Source: JBIIJL01 sp044233795
GTDB taxonomy: Bacteria; Pseudomonadota; Gammaproteobacteria; Legionellales; Legionellaceae
Direction: 5' to 3'
Length of the DNA: 43,881 bases
Assembly: GCA_044233795.1 (NCBI GenBank)
Contig: JBIIJL010000005.1
Span: 1 to 43,881, forward strand
The position numbers were made by a program, and so were the translations under genes. Positions within the stretch are counted from its first letter, which is position 1, and each line of letters starts with the position of its first letter. Below are positions 41,079 to 43,881 of this stretch, one piece after another. The notes beneath the pieces were generated by a model. It did no database searches, was not told the origin of the DNA, and saw nothing but the letters and a program-made list of their open reading frames with translations.

Positions 41079-42731
41079 ATGATGCTTGGTCCTTTTTGGT
41101 GTGTTGAAGAAAACGCCTGGTTACGATTTAATGTCAATGAAAAAGGTGAAGCCGAAGCGCAAATGGCGGCGAGGAATATTCAGTATCCTACACTTACAAA
41201 TCCATGGCAGGAGGCTTCTCCAGCCCAATGGCATATTTTTGATACAAAGTTCGAAGCAGGCAGCCCTGATGCTCACAGCTATTTCGCTTTGAAGGATTGT
41301 ACAATCTATCGATGTGACGGTATCAGTAAACTCACTGGTAAACCAATGATATCCAAGTTCACAATTGGCCAGGATGACCAAGCCAACTGGACCGTTGCCA
41401 CTAGAACACAGCTCTTTGAAACAGTCCCCACTTTGAGCAAAACATGTCCTATCCTCCCCCTGCCGATGACACCAGAAGAGTTGCTTCTTGCGTGGGATGG
41501 TATCAATCAAAATTTATATTTAAAGGATATTGCAAGTACTGTTGAAAGTGAGTTTAATCCCGAACAGCGAGAAGAGTTAATAGACTCTCTAGATGTACAT
41601 TTGGGTTTGCAACGCTCAACAACCGCTTTAATTTACTTGGACACCTTATGGAACATCTTAAATAATGAAACGAGTTCTATTCGTCTCGCAATCAAATTTC
41701 AAGCCGCAAAAACAATAGATTATGACTCGCTCATTGGAAGCACAATTACTCAATTAGCAAAGAAAAAAGAAACTTTTCTCTTCAATGTAATTACAGCATT
41801 GTACAACCATATCTGTACTCTATTACATATCAACGAGCCTCCCCCAAGTAAAGAAGCTATAGCCACCGAGAAGCCGTTCGGGACTGAAGAAGTCTCTGCT
41901 TTGAAAACCTCAAACCCTCTCCACTCCAGAGCTAAAGTTATCCGCTTCAATTATATACACCAACAAATCAACTCACTATTTAGTTTAGAACAAAAAAAAG
42001 AATTACTAGCTTCTCTCGAAAGGATCTTGGATAGCTCAGACCTGCAATATCAAGTCACAGAAACAACCTACCAAGATGTATCACAAAATATTGTTGAATC
42101 TTCAGAACATCCTGTGCACCAGAGAATCGTAGCCTTATCACAAAATGAAAATACTATGGCTGATTACGTACTCAACCCTTTGCAAGAAACTGAGCTTCAC
42201 GAAACTATATGCCACCAAAAACTTCAATTATTCTTGGATGTATTAAAAGCAAACCAGCAACTTATGCATGAACCAGCTAGTGCAAAAGAGTCGAGCATAG
42301 CTCTCACTCCATCAACAGTCAGGAATCCAGATGAAGCAGTAAAAATAGAGTCTTCCACAAAGCTCAATCAGAAAATCATAACCGCTCTGGAACAAGCTCA
42401 GCAGAAATACGCTAAGTGGTATAATCACGAACAACAATACCGGGGAGCAAATGGCTTTTTTTCATGGGCTCGTCATGGGAGTTATGGTCAAGCCAGGGCA
42501 CTAACACTCACGAAACAAATTAAAGATTGTACCGAGGCACAAGCAATGATGGACTCTATTAATAAATTTCTCACTGATAGCAAAACCCGCTATCATCGCC
42601 ATTCTTTTTCCTCATTTTTGTTAGATGAGCTCACTCAGATAGAATCAACGCCTTGGAATCAATTGAAAACTTCAGCCTCAAATCACTATGATATGAGAGG
42701 GGTTACTAACAAATGTGCGGCTCAATTTTAA
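41079..42731 (+). CDS. Large orphan protein, possible Dot/Icm effector
   Basis: I do not recognise this 550-residue protein. Seen: no signal peptide or membrane helix; an N-terminal region (1-130) with many aromatic residues (GPFWCVEENAWLRFNV); a helical middle (about 140-280); a Ser/Glu-rich linker with PPPSKEAIATEKPFG; a helical C-terminal half with an amphipathic stretch ending FFSWARHGSYGQARALTL near 470; and a C-terminus NHYDMRGVTNKCAAQF. The start is ATG 41079 (or 41082). Base composition resembles its neighbours. Its size, lack of relatives I can name and setting in a Dot/Icm organism make it a candidate translocated effector, but the last 20 residues are not strongly acidic as in E-block signals. 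Confidence 0.7.
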   Translation: MMLGPFWCVEENAWLRFNVNEKGEAEAQMAARNIQYPTLTNPWQEASPAQWHIFDTKFEAGSPDAHSYFALKDCTIYRCDGISKLTGKPMISKFTIGQDDQANWTVATRTQLFETVPTLSKTCPILPLPMTPEELLLAWDGINQNLYLKDIASTVESEFNPEQREELIDSLDVHLGLQRSTTALIYLDTLWNILNNETSSIRLAIKFQAAKTIDYDSLIGSTITQLAKKKETFLFNVITALYNHICTLLHINEPPPSKEAIATEKPFGTEEVSALKTSNPLHSRAKVIRFNYIHQQINSLFSLEQKKELLASLERILDSSDLQYQVTETTYQDVSQNIVESSEHPVHQRIVALSQNENTMADYVLNPLQETELHETICHQKLQLFLDVLKANQQLMHEPASAKESSIALTPSTVRNPDEAVKIESSTKLNQKIITALEQAQQKYAKWYNHEQQYRGANGFFSWARHGSYGQARALTLTKQIKDCTEAQAMMDSINKFLTDSKTRYHRHSFSSFLLDELTQIESTPWNQLKTSASNHYDMRGVTNKCAAQF

Positions 42732-43253
42732 AAGATGAATCGATCCTGGCTCTCTAAACGAGGCTAAATTTAACAAATAGAGGAACATTACCAGATAACA
42801 TCGGCCAGGGCTTTTACTGCAAGCTCTTTACATTATAAACTTTCATCCCGCGAAAGCTCATAGCGAAACAGAATAGCTTATGCACTTATCTTATTTGCGG
42901 CCAGACGCGAAGCATGTTTCAAAAATTGGCGTAGAAAATGAAATCTCAATTTAATCGAAGAGTTTAATCCAGCATGGCGTGATTTATACGAAGAAATATG
43001 TTCTTAACATAAGTACCTTCTGGATGCCGCGGATAAACCGGCTAGTGGAGATGGGAAAGGCAGATGTTGCAAAATACGATCGGATAAATACAATTGGTCA
43101 ACCATTTCATCTTTAAAATAATGGCGTTTTAAAAAACGCGGTGTATATGTTCAATTGACAATTGATTGAGCACCCTGTGCTAACCATCCATTTAGAACGT
43201 TATGAAAGATCCTCTATCAATTGTCGACAGGCCCTAAAAAAGCTTTAGGGACC
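42732..43253. other. Gene-poor stretch with decayed mobile-element traces
   Basis: About 520 bp without an intact gene. At about 43213-43235 the minus strand reads TAGGGCCTGTCGACAATTGA, similar to the end of the IS at 6767 (TAGGGGCTGTTGACATTTGA). At about 43027-43044 GCCGCGGATAAACCGGC also recalls the IS terminal repeats. A short frame near 42958-43007 reads EEFNPAWRDLYEEICS and stops, probably the remnant of a gene. Confidence 0.45.
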
Positions 43254-43881
43254 TTACCTAATATCCCCACAGCCCTCTACACTAACTCCTACATCTTTAA
43301 GCGCCTTTTTCACATCATCTACGGGATGCCCAAGATCTTTTGCAGCACTCATCACTCCACAAGCAGCAGTATCAAACTTAGAATAAGGTGTCCAATAATC
43401 CATATTTGCTTTGAGCATCACGTGAAATGCTTTCTTAACATCCCAACCAGATGTTGTCGACAACAAATAGAATAAACGGTTATATACACCACTTGTGTAA
43501 TGCACATCCATACCTTCATCATATTGATCAGCGCTGTCAATTGAGCGGCCATCAAGACTGGGCTTTTCCATATAACGTATCGACTCAATACCACTCGATT
43601 CCTTTAGAATATCAGCACCAATCAACCAGCTGTTCTTGCCTCTAGCGTAAAACTCTGCTGCTTGAGATGCCATGTCGGAAAAAGACTCATTCATTCCACC
43701 TGACTGCCCAAAATAAGCCAGATCTGAATTTTGCTCAGTAAAACCATGGCTAATTTCGTGAGCACCAATACCCAAAGAAACCAAGGGATAGAAATACTTT
43801 TCTCCATCCCCAAATGTCATTTGTCGACCGTCCCAAAAAGCATTCTCATAACCATTACCATAATGTACGCGCATCACTAAC
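43254..43881 (-). CDS. proA: M4-family zinc metalloprotease, ProA/Msp-like (partial, N-terminus off the window)
   Basis: Secreted thermolysin/pseudolysin-type endopeptidase; in Legionella, ProA (also called Msp) is a major type II-secreted protease that also activates PlaA and PlaC (known). Only about 208 C-terminal residues are present. Seen: the substrate-site region HYGNGYENAFWDGRQMTFGDG, zinc motif HEISH with catalytic Glu, the third zinc ligand in GGMNESFSDM, the second catalytic His in DVHYTSGVYNRLFYLL, and a C-terminal helical domain ending VEGCGDIR. Internal Met codons near 43877 are not the start. The gene symbol is from motifs and context; other M4 paralogs exist in some species. 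Confidence 0.88.
   Translation of the reverse strand, partial: LVMRVHYGNGYENAFWDGRQMTFGDGEKYFYPLVSLGIGAHEISHGFTEQNSDLAYFGQSGGMNESFSDMASQAAEFYARGKNSWLIGADILKESSGIESIRYMEKPSLDGRSIDSADQYDEGMDVHYTSGVYNRLFYLLSTTSGWDVKKAFHVMLKANMDYWTPYSKFDTAACGVMSAAKDLGHPVDDVKKALKDVGVSVEGCGDIR

Noticed and set aside
42958..43007. Short frame EEFNPAWRDLYEEICS as a gene
   Set aside because: It stops after 16 residues, has no supported start and looks like a remnant.
1..43881. CRISPR array, rRNA or prophage
   Set aside because: No regular repeat-spacer pattern, rRNA-like sequence or phage structural gene was seen; the S24-like regulator stands with the RiPP genes, not with phage genes.

Overview
The window is an AT-rich chromosomal segment of a gamma-proteobacterium in the order Legionellales, most probably a Legionella species. 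The diagnostic genes are an IcmC/DotE/DotV-like protein of the Dot/Icm type IV secretion system, a PlaA-type secreted lysophospholipase with a disulfide loop, the C-terminal part of a ProA/Msp-like M4 zinc metalloprotease at the right edge, and a large orphan protein of the kind often found as Dot/Icm substrates. Most of the rest is ordinary core metabolism and information processing.

Left part (1-10.2 kb): bioC (cut by the window edge) diverges from comF, whose 3' end overlaps tail-to-tail with an M50 intramembrane protease gene. A hemA-prfA-prmC operon and dksA follow, then a decayed insertion sequence with long terminal inverted repeats, then katG on the minus strand.

Middle part (10.2-24 kb, mostly minus strand): waaA, a GIY-YIG protein, an aminotransferase, a hybrid histidine kinase and an FAD oxidoreductase. 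Next comes the most interesting stretch (about 17.0-23.7 kb). In transcription order it holds a 58-residue double-glycine-leader peptide, an ATP-grasp ligase resembling graspetide (omega-ester/amide RiPP) synthetases, an exported HEAT-repeat protein, a HlyD-type adaptor and an ABC transporter with a complete C39 peptidase domain. A divergent helix-turn-helix regulator with an S24-like but apparently inactive C-terminal domain faces the precursor gene across an intergenic region rich in dyad repeats. Together these look like a self-contained system that makes, trims and exports a side-chain-crosslinked peptide: the ligase would join Asp residues of the core to Ser/Thr/Lys, C39 would cut after Gly-Gly, and HlyD/ABC would export with a TolC encoded elsewhere. 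The product, the role of the HEAT protein and the regulation are inferences.

Right part (24-43.9 kb): djlA; plaA, deaD, fadH, purA, hflC, hflK and trmB on the minus strand; rpmB-rpmG, rpoN-hpf-ptsH on the plus strand; pssA; a DUF3579-like gene; the dotV-like gene; a flavin/ferredoxin reductase; class I fructose-bisphosphate aldolase; a 550-residue orphan; a 520-bp gene-poor stretch; and the partial metalloprotease. Several gene starts were moved from the longest reading frame to the start best supported by a Shine-Dalgarno sequence or by homology from memory. No rRNA, convincing tRNA or CRISPR array was seen.
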